DNA of 21,095 nt from the NCBI GenBank assembly GCA_023428025.1, contig JAEYZN010000001.1, positions 1-21,095 on the forward strand, in the 5' to 3' direction. The position numbers were made by a program, and so were the translations under genes. The DNA comes from Bacillota bacterium (GTDB lineage Bacteria; Bacillota; Clostridia; Christensenellales; SZUA-584). Under the pieces are notes generated by a model. It worked only from the letters and a program-made list of their open reading frames with translations. It was not told the DNA's origin and searched no databases. Positions 7,575 through 15,127 of this stretch are shown here, one piece after another (position 1 is the stretch's first letter; the number at the start of each line of letters is the position of its first letter).

Positions 7575-7720
7575 ACTATATTTAATTATTTTACCGGGCG
7601 AACTCCGGGCGGTGGATTCGTGTTTGTTTTATGTATACAGAGCGGATGGCGGGTGTAAGCATTTAAAGAAGATAACAGCGGCAGCTCGCTGATCATTATT
7701 TTCATCATGGGGGGACAGCA

Positions 7721-8440
7721 ATGACAAGCATTTTTGAGGACAGCCGTGCCGCGTCCGGGTATTGCGCCCAAACGCTTATAGAGATCATCAGAGAAAAACC
7801 GACCGCGCTGATCTGTCTGGCGGCGGGCCACACGTCGCTGGAGATGTTCGAAGCGCTGATTGCGGCATATCGAAGCGGTGAGACTGATTTTTCCGAAGTG
7901 CGCGTGGTGGATATGGACGAATGGGTGGGGCTTGCGGCGGAGGACGACGGCAGCTGCGAGGGCTTTCTGCGCCAAAACCTGTTCGACCGTATCAACGTGC
8001 AGGAGAAAAATATTCGCATGTTCAACGGAAGGGCGGCGGACCTTGAGCAGGAATGCCGTGACATGGACCGGCATATCGCAGCAAACGGCGGTATCGACTA
8101 TATGCTGCTGGGGCTGGGCATGAACGGGCATCTGGCGCTGAACGAGCCGGGCGTGAATCCGGAGAGCGGTTCGCACGTGGTGTCGCTGGATACGGTGACG
8201 CAAGAGGTGGCTGTCAAATATTTTCATGAGATGCCGCATATCAAGCAGGGCATCACGCTGGGTATCCGAAACATCATGGAGACCAGGCGCATCCAGCTGC
8301 TGATCACCGGCGAAAAGAAGAGCAATGTCGTCAAAGAACTGATAGGGTCGGAACCGACCAACGAGTTTCCGGGTACGTTATTGAAAGGCCGTACGCAGGT
8401 TGAGATCGTGCTCGACAAACAGGCTGCCGGCTTGATCTGA
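7721..8440 (+). CDS. Glucosamine/galactosamine-6-phosphate deaminase/isomerase family protein (NagB-like)
   Basis: A 239-residue cytoplasmic sugar-phosphate isomerase of the NagB/AgaI family. These enzymes turn glucosamine-6-P (or galactosamine-6-P) into fructose-6-P (or tagatose-6-P) and ammonia. Visible motifs: ALICLAAGHTSLEMF (phosphate loop; the usual PTGGTP is changed to AAGHTS), VVDMDEWVGL (catalytic Asp region), LLGLGMNGHLALNEPG (active-site His and Glu, as NGH rather than the DGH of E. coli), and a C-terminal ITLGIRNIMETRRIQLLITG. The ATG lies about six bases after a G6 run. A Gfo/Idh gene follows 31 bases on, and a NagR/DasR-like operator lies upstream, which supports amino-sugar metabolism. 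The altered phosphate loop leaves room for a different sugar phosphate; a 6-phosphogluconolactonase is less likely. Confidence 0.82.
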   Translation: MTSIFEDSRAASGYCAQTLIEIIREKPTALICLAAGHTSLEMFEALIAAYRSGETDFSEVRVVDMDEWVGLAAEDDGSCEGFLRQNLFDRINVQEKNIRMFNGRAADLEQECRDMDRHIAANGGIDYMLLGLGMNGHLALNEPGVNPESGSHVVSLDTVTQEVAVKYFHEMPHIKQGITLGIRNIMETRRIQLLITGEKKSNVVKELIGSEPTNEFPGTLLKGRTQVEIVLDKQAAGLI

Positions 8441-8471
8441 AAAGACGCGCACAGAAAAAGGAGGAGGATCG

Positions 8472-9551
8472 ATGGGTAGAACAAAGGTCGCGATTTTGGG
8501 CTGCGGGTTTATCGCTCACATCCACATGGAATCATATGAGCGCTTTGTGCCGGATGCCGAGGTCGTGGCGGTATACGGACGCAGCGGGGAGAAGGCCAGC
8601 GCGTTCGCGCAGCAATACGGCCTCAAGGCGTATTACACCGATCTGGATACACTGCTGGCGGAAAGCGACTGCGAGGTCGTCGATATCTGCATTCCCAACC
8701 ACGCGCATTACGAGGCCTGCATCAAGAGCGCCAAAAGCGGCCGCCATGTGATCATTGAGAAACCGCTGGCGCTGACGCTGGAGCAGGCGGACGAGATGAT
8801 CGATACCTGTAAAAAGCTGGGCAGGAAGCTGATGTACGCCGAAGAGCTGTGTTTTGCGCCCAAGTATGAGCGGGTGAAGGCGCTGGTGGAGCGCGGCGCC
8901 GTGGGCGACCTGTATATGATCAAGCAGGCGGAGAAGCATTCCGGGCCGCACAGCCGCTGGTTTTACGAGAAGGACCTGGCGGGCGGCGGCGTGATGATGG
9001 ACATGGGCTGCCACGCGCTGGCGTGGTTCCGCTGGATACTGGGCGGCAACCCCAAGGTCAAGAGCGTGTACGCGTCCATGGCGACGGTGCTGCACGACAC
9101 CGAGTGCGACGACAACACCGTGACGCTGGTCGAGTTCGAGAACGGCGTGCTGGGCATCGCGGAGGACAGCTGGGCCAAGCACGGCGGCATGGACGACCGC
9201 ATCGAGGTATATGGCACCAAGGGCGTCTCGTATGCGGACCTGTTCCGCGGCAACAGCGCGCTGACCTACAGCCTGGAGGGCTACGACTACGCGATGGAGA
9301 AGGCGGGCTCGTCCCAGGGGTGGAGCTTTACGGTGTATGAGGAAGCGTTCAACCAGGGCTATCCGCAGGAGCTGGCGCACTTTATCGAATGTGTCCGCAA
9401 GGACCTTCAGCCCAAGGTGACGGGTGAGGACGGGCGCGCGGTGCTGGAGATGATCTATGCCGCGTATGAATCGGCCCGCGCCGGACAGAAGGTGGAGCTG
9501 CCGTTCAGCGCCAAGGTCGCAAAACCCGTGGATCTTTGGCTGAAGAAATAG
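8472..9551 (+). CDS. Gfo/Idh/MocA family NAD(P)-dependent oxidoreductase
   Basis: A 359-residue cytoplasmic dehydrogenase. The N-terminal Rossmann fold starts VAILGCGFIAHIHM (GxGxxA at residues 10-15). EKP is at 96-98 and carries the conserved lysine. The substrate domain has AGGGVMMDMGCHAL with D177 and H181, the usual catalytic Asp/His pair. Length is typical (330-390). The ATG follows AGGAGGAGG by about six bases. It is co-transcribed with the NagB-like gene (31-base gap) and followed by a hairpin. Members oxidise or reduce hydroxyls of sugars, inositols, amino sugars or glycosides; the context suggests an amino-sugar or related substrate. The family is certain; the substrate is not. Confidence 0.92.
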   Translation: MGRTKVAILGCGFIAHIHMESYERFVPDAEVVAVYGRSGEKASAFAQQYGLKAYYTDLDTLLAESDCEVVDICIPNHAHYEACIKSAKSGRHVIIEKPLALTLEQADEMIDTCKKLGRKLMYAEELCFAPKYERVKALVERGAVGDLYMIKQAEKHSGPHSRWFYEKDLAGGGVMMDMGCHALAWFRWILGGNPKVKSVYASMATVLHDTECDDNTVTLVEFENGVLGIAEDSWAKHGGMDDRIEVYGTKGVSYADLFRGNSALTYSLEGYDYAMEKAGSSQGWSFTVYEEAFNQGYPQELAHFIECVRKDLQPKVTGEDGRAVLEMIYAAYESARAGQKVELPFSAKVAKPVDLWLKK

Positions 9552-9611
9552 CATAACCAAATTGCATAGTAGGGGCTATGAGGGAGATGGGCCCCGATCG
9601 GGCCGGGACAG

Positions 9612-9642
9612 AAAGGCCGGAGAGCGTTGCTTTCCGGCCTTT
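9612..9642 (+). terminator. Hairpin terminator after the NagB-like/Gfo-Idh operon
   Basis: A ten-pair perfect stem (9612-9621 with 9633-9642, AAAGGCCGGA arm) with an 11-base loop. The T tract is only three bases, but the stem is strong and well placed. Confidence 0.65.
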
Positions 9643-9665
9643 AACCTAAAGCCAGCATAAAGGAA

Positions 9666-9694
9666 GAAGGCCGGGAGAATGGCTTACGGCCTTC
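9666..9694 (-). terminator. Terminator of the minus-strand ABC operon
   Basis: An eight-pair stem (9666-9673 with 9687-9694, GAAGGCCG arm), followed on the minus strand by TTCCTTT. It lies 12 bases past the stop of the DUF4340 gene. Confidence 0.7.
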
Positions 9695-9706
9695 GCGCAT
9701 TTCGCA

Positions 9707-11119
9707 TTACCATTCGGTTTCGAAGGGCTGGCCCGTCGTGATCACGGCGGCGGCCGCCTGGACACGCGTCAGGTAGGCTTCTTCCATCGAAAACTCCATC
9801 GCGCCGTTCACCTCCACATATACACGACGCGTGGCGCCCTTGTAGAGCTTCATCACGTCGGGCGCTTTTTCTTCGTCCAGATAGCGGTAGGTCAGCGTCA
9901 GCAGCGGCTCGCCCTCCGGCACGGCCTCGTCGAGGAGGATACCGTCGCTGGCGGCGCTGATCAGCAGCTGGTAGAATGTGCGGAACCGCTCGATATCCAT
10001 CGGCGCGCCGTTGCAGGTAACCTGCTTGTCCGCGTTGGTTTTGCCGGTGATGTCGAACGCGTATGTCTGGCCGCTGGTGGACAGCTCCACGCTCTTGACA
10101 TCGATCATCAGCGGGGAGAGGAACCAGCGCACCGGAAGCTTGTCGTACTGGATGGAGTAGAACAAAGGCCGGTCGATCCGATAGATCACGCCGTTGTCGT
10201 TACAGGTGAGGTAGAACGCGCCGTTCTGCTCCAACAGCGTCAGCGTATAGTGGGCGATTTCGGCATCCACGCCGGTTTTCAGGTCAAAATCCACCTGCAT
10301 GGAAGGGCTGTTGAAGCCAAAATCCGCGATCTGCTGCGGGGTGTAACCATAACCCACAATATCGGTGGCGGTGATGCCGAGAAGCGAGCCCAGCAGGTCC
10401 ACACCGTACGTCTGGTCCAGCTCGTGCGTGCCTCTCGCCATCACGAGGTGCGTGGGCGCGCCGAACGAGGACGCGATGCGGGATATCTCCGGATCACCTC
10501 CGGTGACCGCCCTGATGGATACAGGCTCATCCAGCGGACCGCCGGTGAATGTGACGTCCAGGATCGCCGAGAGCGGTGACGACATCTGCTCGGGTGGAGT
10601 CACCATATCGTCGATATAATCCTTCTTGGCCTGCAGGAAGGGCGCGCAGCGCGCCGCCTCCATCAGATAGACCGTGGGCTTGCCATCGACGGTGAAATAG
10701 TAATTCCCGCTGATGGGTTCCGCGCTGCCGATGGTGAGCGAGAGCGTGCTGCCGTCGTTGTATGCGATACCCACTGTGGCGGCAGGCTCATCAAGGCCGT
10801 AGAGGGACAGATCAGAAGGCGCATTGTCCACGGACTGCTTTGCATTCACAGCGCCCGCATACGTCATCAGAGAGATGAACTCCTCCATGTCCAGCAGCTC
10901 CGGCGGTATGTCGTCCGTCGTATAGCCCTCGCCTTCCGCATTGATATCAAAGCTACCGCTGGCGTTCTGGATATGGACGCTGCGTATGTCCGTGGGCGCG
11001 GAATCCCTGAGGGCAAGCGGGTCACTGGAGGTGTCCGGCTGAAGCAGTATCAGCGCAATGGCCCCCAGCGCCGCGACCAGCACGGCGGCGATGATCACAA
11101 GTCTTAACTGTTTGGACAT
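9707..11119 (-). CDS. DUF4340 domain-containing membrane-anchored protein
   Basis: A 470-residue protein with one N-terminal membrane segment (about residues 7-26, RLVIIAAVLVAALGAIALIL) and a large extracytoplasmic part rich in beta-strand-like sequence. It contains paired segments such as LSLYGLDEPAATVGIAYNDG and LTIGSAEPISGNYYF that are typical of DUF4340. It is last in the four-gene operon, only three bases after the GldG-like gene. DUF4340 proteins regularly accompany GldF/GldG-type ABC modules in bacteria that do not glide, where they probably form the external part of the complex. Exact function unknown; no enzymatic motif is seen. Confidence 0.85.
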   Translation of the reverse strand: MSKQLRLVIIAAVLVAALGAIALILLQPDTSSDPLALRDSAPTDIRSVHIQNASGSFDINAEGEGYTTDDIPPELLDMEEFISLMTYAGAVNAKQSVDNAPSDLSLYGLDEPAATVGIAYNDGSTLSLTIGSAEPISGNYYFTVDGKPTVYLMEAARCAPFLQAKKDYIDDMVTPPEQMSSPLSAILDVTFTGGPLDEPVSIRAVTGGDPEISRIASSFGAPTHLVMARGTHELDQTYGVDLLGSLLGITATDIVGYGYTPQQIADFGFNSPSMQVDFDLKTGVDAEIAHYTLTLLEQNGAFYLTCNDNGVIYRIDRPLFYSIQYDKLPVRWFLSPLMIDVKSVELSTSGQTYAFDITGKTNADKQVTCNGAPMDIERFRTFYQLLISAASDGILLDEAVPEGEPLLTLTYRYLDEEKAPDVMKLYKGATRRVYVEVNGAMEFSMEEAYLTRVQAAAAVITTGQPFETEW

Positions 11120-11122
11120 GGA

Positions 11123-12601
11123 TTATTTGTACCTCCTGACCAGCCAGATCACGATACCGGCTATCAGTATCAGCAGCGGCAGAACGCCGGCCAGTATGAT
11201 GCCGATGGCGCTCGCGCCCGCCGTCGTGATGGACAGCGTACCGCCCGACAGCGACTTGGGCTCGATGTTCACGGCGTTGTCCACTTCGAACGCGGTGTTG
11301 AACACGTTGAGCAGATAAGAGCTGTTGGTCAGCGACGTGTTCTGGATGCAGAAGGTATCCAGCATCGCGGTGGAGCCGGAAACGAGTATCTGCGACTGAT
11401 GCGCGATCATACCGTTGTTGTCATAGATCACCTTGGAGGCCAGCACCAGCGCGGGCATGGGGCCTTTCTGCGCGCCGTCCACCGAGAAATCCTCGCCCGC
11501 GTTGGAGGGACGCACGCCGCTTGTCGCACCGAACGCGAGCAGCGTTTTATTGATGTTGTTGTCCTGGGCGTTGTAGAGCAGCTGGATGGGACGGGACAGC
11601 GGCATCAGCACCGGCATGGAGGAATCGAGCAGCATGTTCTTGTATGTCTCATCCGCGTAGTCGGTGATGGGGTAGAAGGGCTGGTACTGGTAGGTGCGAT
11701 TCTGTTCCGTCTCAAACACCGCGCCGTCGCCCACGACCACGCCCCATTCCTTGAGGAACGCGGCCAGGTTCGGCAGCGCCACCTGATTGACATCCGCCGT
11801 GCACATCAACATCTTGTCGTATTCGCCGTTGTTGTACAGGAAGGCGTCCAGCTTGGCCAGCGCGTCTTCGGACAGGTCGATCTGCGGAGCCAGCAGCAGC
11901 GCCAGATCGTATGTACCGTCCAGCGCGTCCGTGGCCAGATTGACGTTGCTGACCATATAGTTGTTGTCCGCCAGCAGCTGGGTAAACGCGGGCATGCTCG
12001 CCACGTTGCTGCCGGTGAGCACCGCGACATGCACCTGCTTGTCCGCCAGCACGTTGACGATGGCGGACGTCATGGCTTCCTCCGCGCGGGAGGAGACGAT
12101 ATACAGGTCGCCCGAATCGTTGTAGGAATAGTTGAACATGGCGGAGAACTGTATCTGCTTGGTCTTGTCGCCGCAGGTGACCAGAATGTCGCCCTGAGAC
12201 AGCTCAAGGTCGGGAAATTTCGAGGAGAAGGTCGGATCGGAAACGTAATCAACGTAGCTCAGCTGAACGCGGGACGACGCCTTGGGGTATTCGTCCAGTA
12301 TGCGCTGTGTCTGGATGAAATACGAGTTGGCGACAAAGTTGGCGGGCTTGGCCAGCACATAGATCTGGATATCCCTGTCCAGAGAACCCAGCAAATCCTT
12401 GGTCTCCCGGCCCACTTCATAAGCCGCGTTGGCCGTGAGATCGTAGCTCAAGGAATACCGGTCGTCCAGCTGGACCACGATGAGGTTGAGCAAAAATGTT
12501 CCCGCCACCAGCAGGCAAAGCAGTATGATGAAAAGGACCTGCCGCCCCTGCTTGCGATATTTCTTATGAAGCGTACCGCTTCCGTTAGTATTCTTTTTCA
12601 T
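11123..12601 (-). CDS. GldG-family ABC transporter auxiliary protein
   Basis: A 492-residue protein anchored by an N-terminal segment (about residues 21-42, VLFIILLCLLVAGTFLLNLI) and a C-terminal segment (GIILAGVLPLLILIAGIVIW) ending in VRRYK. In between is an external domain with the GldG features: LSYDLTANAAYEVGRETKDLL after the first membrane segment, then DILVTCGDKTKQIQF and a VHVAVLTGSN Rossmann-like strand near the middle. The start MKKNTNGSG at 12601 has GAGGAGG upstream and leaves a 10-base gap to the permease stop; the longer frame from 12646 would overlap the permease gene. It is encoded between the permease and DUF4340 genes. It probably works with them as an export or envelope complex; gliding is not implied. 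Confidence 0.85.
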   Translation of the reverse strand: MKKNTNGSGTLHKKYRKQGRQVLFIILLCLLVAGTFLLNLIVVQLDDRYSLSYDLTANAAYEVGRETKDLLGSLDRDIQIYVLAKPANFVANSYFIQTQRILDEYPKASSRVQLSYVDYVSDPTFSSKFPDLELSQGDILVTCGDKTKQIQFSAMFNYSYNDSGDLYIVSSRAEEAMTSAIVNVLADKQVHVAVLTGSNVASMPAFTQLLADNNYMVSNVNLATDALDGTYDLALLLAPQIDLSEDALAKLDAFLYNNGEYDKMLMCTADVNQVALPNLAAFLKEWGVVVGDGAVFETEQNRTYQYQPFYPITDYADETYKNMLLDSSMPVLMPLSRPIQLLYNAQDNNINKTLLAFGATSGVRPSNAGEDFSVDGAQKGPMPALVLASKVIYDNNGMIAHQSQILVSGSTAMLDTFCIQNTSLTNSSYLLNVFNTAFEVDNAVNIEPKSLSGGTLSITTAGASAIGIILAGVLPLLILIAGIVIWLVRRYK

Positions 12602-12611
12602 ACGCGCCTCC

Positions 12612-13316
12612 TCAGCTCCATCTCTTTCTGTCCAGCACGGCCACATTGAAGCACAGGAACATCGCGCTGACGCTCAGAAAGAATATGACGTTTGGCAGCT
12701 CGAATATGCCCAGTGTGAAGGGGGTGTAGCGGATGTTGAAGGACAGGCTGGTGAAAAGGTCCTGCAAAAACGGGCTGCTGACCACATTCGTCAGCGCGTC
12801 CACCAGCATCAGAAACAGGCTGACCACGAAGCTGGTGACCGCTGCGATCACCTGGCTCTCCGTCAGCGACGACAGGAACATGCTGATGGAAATGAGCGCG
12901 AGGCCCAGAAAGAAGAGCCCGCCGAAGTTCCCGATGACCACCGGCCAGTCGGGCCGGGCGAAAAAGGACATCACAATCGCCTCGATCAGCGTGGACACGA
13001 TGGCGATCAGGTAGACCAGCACGGCGGAGAAGTATTTGCCCAGCACGATGCCGGTGCGGGTGACGGGCGATGTCAGCAGCTGCTGGTCGATCTTCAGGCG
13101 CTTGTCCTCGCTGAACAGCCGCATCGTGAGCACAGGCACCAGGAACAGCACCACGGGGAACAACTGTGCGAACAACTTGCTCATGTCGGTGGTGTTGCCG
13201 TAAAGATTGTATGTGAAGAAGAAATAGCCGGAAAAGAAGAACACGGCGCCGATGATCACAAAACCCAGAGGTGTCCGGAAATAGGCCCGGCTTTCTCGTT
13301 TCAATATAGCCAGCAT
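12612..13316 (-). CDS. ABC transporter permease (GldF/ABC-2 type)
   Basis: A 234-residue integral membrane subunit with about six membrane segments. The N-terminus MLAILKRESRAYFRTPLGFV is the typical cytoplasmic helix entering the first segment. The conserved EDKRLKIDQQLLTSPVTRTGIVLGKYFSA loop follows, the contact region with the ATPase in ABC-2 permeases. AAAGGAG lies about 11 bases upstream, overlapping the end of the ATPase gene, so the two are coupled. It pairs with the ATPase and with the GldG-like and DUF4340 proteins. Cargo unknown. Confidence 0.88.
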   Translation of the reverse strand: MLAILKRESRAYFRTPLGFVIIGAVFFFSGYFFFTYNLYGNTTDMSKLFAQLFPVVLFLVPVLTMRLFSEDKRLKIDQQLLTSPVTRTGIVLGKYFSAVLVYLIAIVSTLIEAIVMSFFARPDWPVVIGNFGGLFFLGLALISISMFLSSLTESQVIAAVTSFVVSLFLMLVDALTNVVSSPFLQDLFTSLSFNIRYTPFTLGIFELPNVIFFLSVSAMFLCFNVAVLDRKRWS

Positions 13317-13319
13317 ACT

Positions 13320-14291
13320 TTAAGCATCTCCTTTCGCGTCATCGCCCGGCCGGTTGGCGGTCTTCTGCTCCTCCACCAGATGGAGGAAGATGTCTTCAAG
13401 GGATGAAATGCTGCTGTGCGTGTCCAGAAGCGGCAGATCGTCCGCGGCGAGCGCACGGAACACCTCCGCGCGGATATCGCGCCTGTCGGCGCTCTCTACG
13501 GCGTACTCGTGGGCATCTCCCTTTTGCTCCAGCAGACGAATCTCCCTGATGCCGGGAATGCGTCCGAGCGCCGCTTTGACCCTCTCCGGGTCACCCTCGA
13601 TACACGCGATCACGCGGTTGGAGACGCCCACGGTCCGGCTCAGGTTTCCGGGCGTGTCGTCAGCCACCAAGCGTCCGTTGTGCAGCATGATGACGCGCGA
13701 GCAGATATTCTGTATCTCGGAGAGTATGTGTGATGAGATGATGACGGTGCTTGTCCTGCCGATCTCCTTGATCAGCGAGCGGATCTCGACGACCTGTGAA
13801 GGGTCGAGGCCCACCGTCGGTTCGTCGAGTATCAGCACTTTCGGATTGCCGATGAGCGCCTGGGCAAGGCCGACGCGCTGACGATAGCCCTTGGAGAGGT
13901 TGCGCACCATGCGTCCGGTGATGTGGCTGATGCCCACCTTGTCGCACAGGTCCTTCACGTGGGCCTGCCGGTTTTTCCGCACTTTTTTCAGATCGCAGAT
14001 AAAGTCCAGATATTCGCCCACCCGCATGTCGTTGTAAAACACGAACTGCTCCGGCAGATACCCGATCAGCTTTTTGGCGTCCAGCGGTTCGCGGAACACA
14101 TCATGGCCGTCGATGGCCACCGTGCCGCTGCTGGCGCTGATATAGCCGGTGATGATGTTCATGGTGGTGGATTTGCCCGCGCCGTTGAGCCCGAGCAGCC
14201 CCAGAATCTCTCCGCCATCCACGTGGAAACTGACATCATCGAGCGCCAGCTTGTCACCGTACAGCTTGGTTAAGCCCACAACGTCTATCAA
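13320..14291 (-). CDS. ABC transporter ATP-binding protein (GldA/NatA-like)
   Basis: A cytoplasmic ATPase subunit with all ABC motifs (numbered from the GTG at 14300): Walker A GLNGAGKST at 37-45, Q-loop Gln 85, signature LSKGY at 135-139, Walker B VLILDEP with E160, D-loop GLDP, and H191 of the H-loop in ISSH. Residues beyond about 230 form the variable C-terminal domain of export-type ATPases. I place the start at the TTG at 14291 (323 residues), because GAGGTG lies six bases before it. The GTG at 14300 is itself part of that site and has no ribosome site of its own. First gene of the operon. Confidence 0.9.
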   Translation of the reverse strand: MIDVVGLTKLYGDKLALDDVSFHVDGGEILGLLGLNGAGKSTTMNIITGYISASSGTVAIDGHDVFREPLDAKKLIGYLPEQFVFYNDMRVGEYLDFICDLKKVRKNRQAHVKDLCDKVGISHITGRMVRNLSKGYRQRVGLAQALIGNPKVLILDEPTVGLDPSQVVEIRSLIKEIGRTSTVIISSHILSEIQNICSRVIMLHNGRLVADDTPGNLSRTVGVSNRVIACIEGDPERVKAALGRIPGIREIRLLEQKGDAHEYAVESADRRDIRAEVFRALAADDLPLLDTHSSISSLEDIFLHLVEEQKTANRPGDDAKGDA

Positions 14292-14371
14292 TTGATGCAC
14301 CTCATTTCTGCAATTTTCTTTTTACTGTGGTTGCTATAAAAAAGTGGCTGCCATGTGTGCTGGATAAGAGG

Positions 14372-14401
14372 GCTATACCTCGTTGGATAAAAAACATTCA
14401 A
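14372..14401 (-). promoter_or_regulatory. Possible promoter of the ABC operon
   Basis: On the minus strand, TTGAAT (14401-14396) and TATAGC (14377-14372) are separated by 18 bases, giving a leader of about 75 bases. Each box matches four of six consensus bases. Confidence 0.35.
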
Positions 14402-14762
14402 TACGGCCATAACCTATTTTTACCTGCTCAAATCTGATCTCATAAAAGAAACGGCAAAAAGTGACGAACGATACCGTATTTATTGTCAATCAAAAAGGAA
14501 CATTTTCAAGCGGATAGTTTAAAGCCATGGCCTGCCAGACCCCTTATGCTTTCAGGGTGATTATTTGTTTTTTGTGCTCAATAAACGTCTTTTATATTCG
14601 TCTAACAGCAAAACAAATGATATCATAATTGGGTAGACCGCACAATACTGTCCAATTTGGATTTTACATTTCAGCCTCAATCGCCGCATATAAATATAAT
14701 AATGTTTATGATTGTCATTATCAGAAATGTTTCTGCAGTGGTTATACCCAGACATCCTGCAA

Positions 14763-14778
14763 ACCGGTGTAGACCACT
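14763..14778. promoter_or_regulatory. NagR/DasR-like operator overlapping the -35
   Basis: ACCGGTGTAGACCACT differs from the DasR/NagR-type operator ACTGGTCTAGACCACT (from memory) at only two of 16 positions. Its last base is the first base of the TTGACA box, so a bound GntR/HutC-type repressor would block the promoter. It is stronger than the related site at 7473. Confidence 0.65.
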
Positions 14779-14806
14779 TGACAAGTTATTTGCTCAATGA
14801 TAAAAT
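14778..14806 (+). promoter_or_regulatory. Near-consensus sigma-A promoter of the glycyl-radical locus
   Basis: TTGACA (14778-14783), exactly 17 bases, then TAAAAT (14801-14806). The predicted start is near 14813, giving a leader of about 315 bases before the first gene at 15128. It is the best promoter in the window. Confidence 0.8.
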
Positions 14807-14824
14807 CAATTAAATCGAAAAGAT

Positions 14825-14926
14825 ATGCAAGATTTATCAAAAGTAAACGAAAGACTCAACGAAAACAGACATAAAATAAGCCAAGAATGGCCTTGCCCGG
14901 ATGTTTTTCAAAAGCTTATATCCTGA
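14825..14926 (+). CDS. Possible 33-residue leader ORF
   Basis: An ATG about 12 bases after the predicted transcript start opens a frame of 33 codons ending in TGA (MQDLSKVNER ... FQKLIS), mostly polar with one Cys. The ribosome site is poor (GAAAAG). It may be a leader peptide or chance; I recognise no family. Confidence 0.2.
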   Translation: MQDLSKVNERLNENRHKISQEWPCPDVFQKLIS

Positions 14927-15051
14927 TTCAAAGCAGCACAGTACAAAGAAGTTTTGTGTTAAACATAATAAAGTAAAACCATATATCAAGTTATGATGTT
15001 CCCTCGTAATATAAGATAATTTATTTTGGACAAAGGGATTTGGCATTACAA

Positions 15052-15073
15052 GGCGAATATGTGGCGAATATGT
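15052..15073. repeat. Tandem 11-bp direct repeat GGCGAATATGT
   Basis: Two perfect head-to-tail copies (15052-15062 and 15063-15073), 55 bases before the isomerase start and just upstream of a TATATAAG stretch. One helical turn per repeat would suit cooperative binding of a regulator on one face, but this is inference. Confidence 0.6.
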
Positions 15074-15127
15074 ATATAAGTATCAAATGTTACATACGTT
15101 TAGAAAATATATAAGGAGGTTAACGGC

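Larger units (their letters stand above)
7237..7720. other. Intergenic block before the NagB-family gene
   Basis: The first part (about 7260-7460) is GC-richer than the rest. It has a degenerate direct repeat (CGG-TAAGGGCGGTT near 7298 and CGGATAAGAGCGGTT near 7327) and a 24-base imperfect palindrome at 7398-7421. Both strands stay open for a while, but the plus frame would start inside the terminator, so I call no gene. The second part (7461-7720) is AT-rich and holds an operator-like site, an extended -10 promoter and the leader of the NagB-family gene. Confidence 0.5.
14301..15127. other. AT-rich 0.8-kb intergenic region
   Basis: The longest gene-free stretch of the window, clearly AT-richer than the genes. 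It contains the possible ABC-operon promoter, a partial TAGACC operator half-site (14634-14639), the full operator-like site and strong promoter at 14763-14806, a 33-codon open frame at 14825-14926, and an 11-bp tandem repeat at 15052-15073. Longer minus-strand open frames (14561-14755, 14837-15046) have no ribosome site and no recognisable features; I do not call them. Confidence 0.55.

Noticed and set aside
8532..9560. Long minus-strand open frame of 342 codons opposite a Gfo/Idh gene
   Set aside because: The plus strand encodes a clear Gfo/Idh protein with a strong ribosome site; the antisense translation has no family features.
11399..12649. Long plus-strand open frame of 416 codons opposite the GldG-like gene
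   Set aside because: It is the antisense shadow of a GC-rich real gene, rich in His, Arg and Gln repeats typical of such shadows.
14561..15046. Two minus-strand open frames (64 and 69 codons) in the AT-rich gap
   Set aside because: No ribosome sites, no homology that I recognise, and one lies antisense to the leader of a strong plus-strand promoter.
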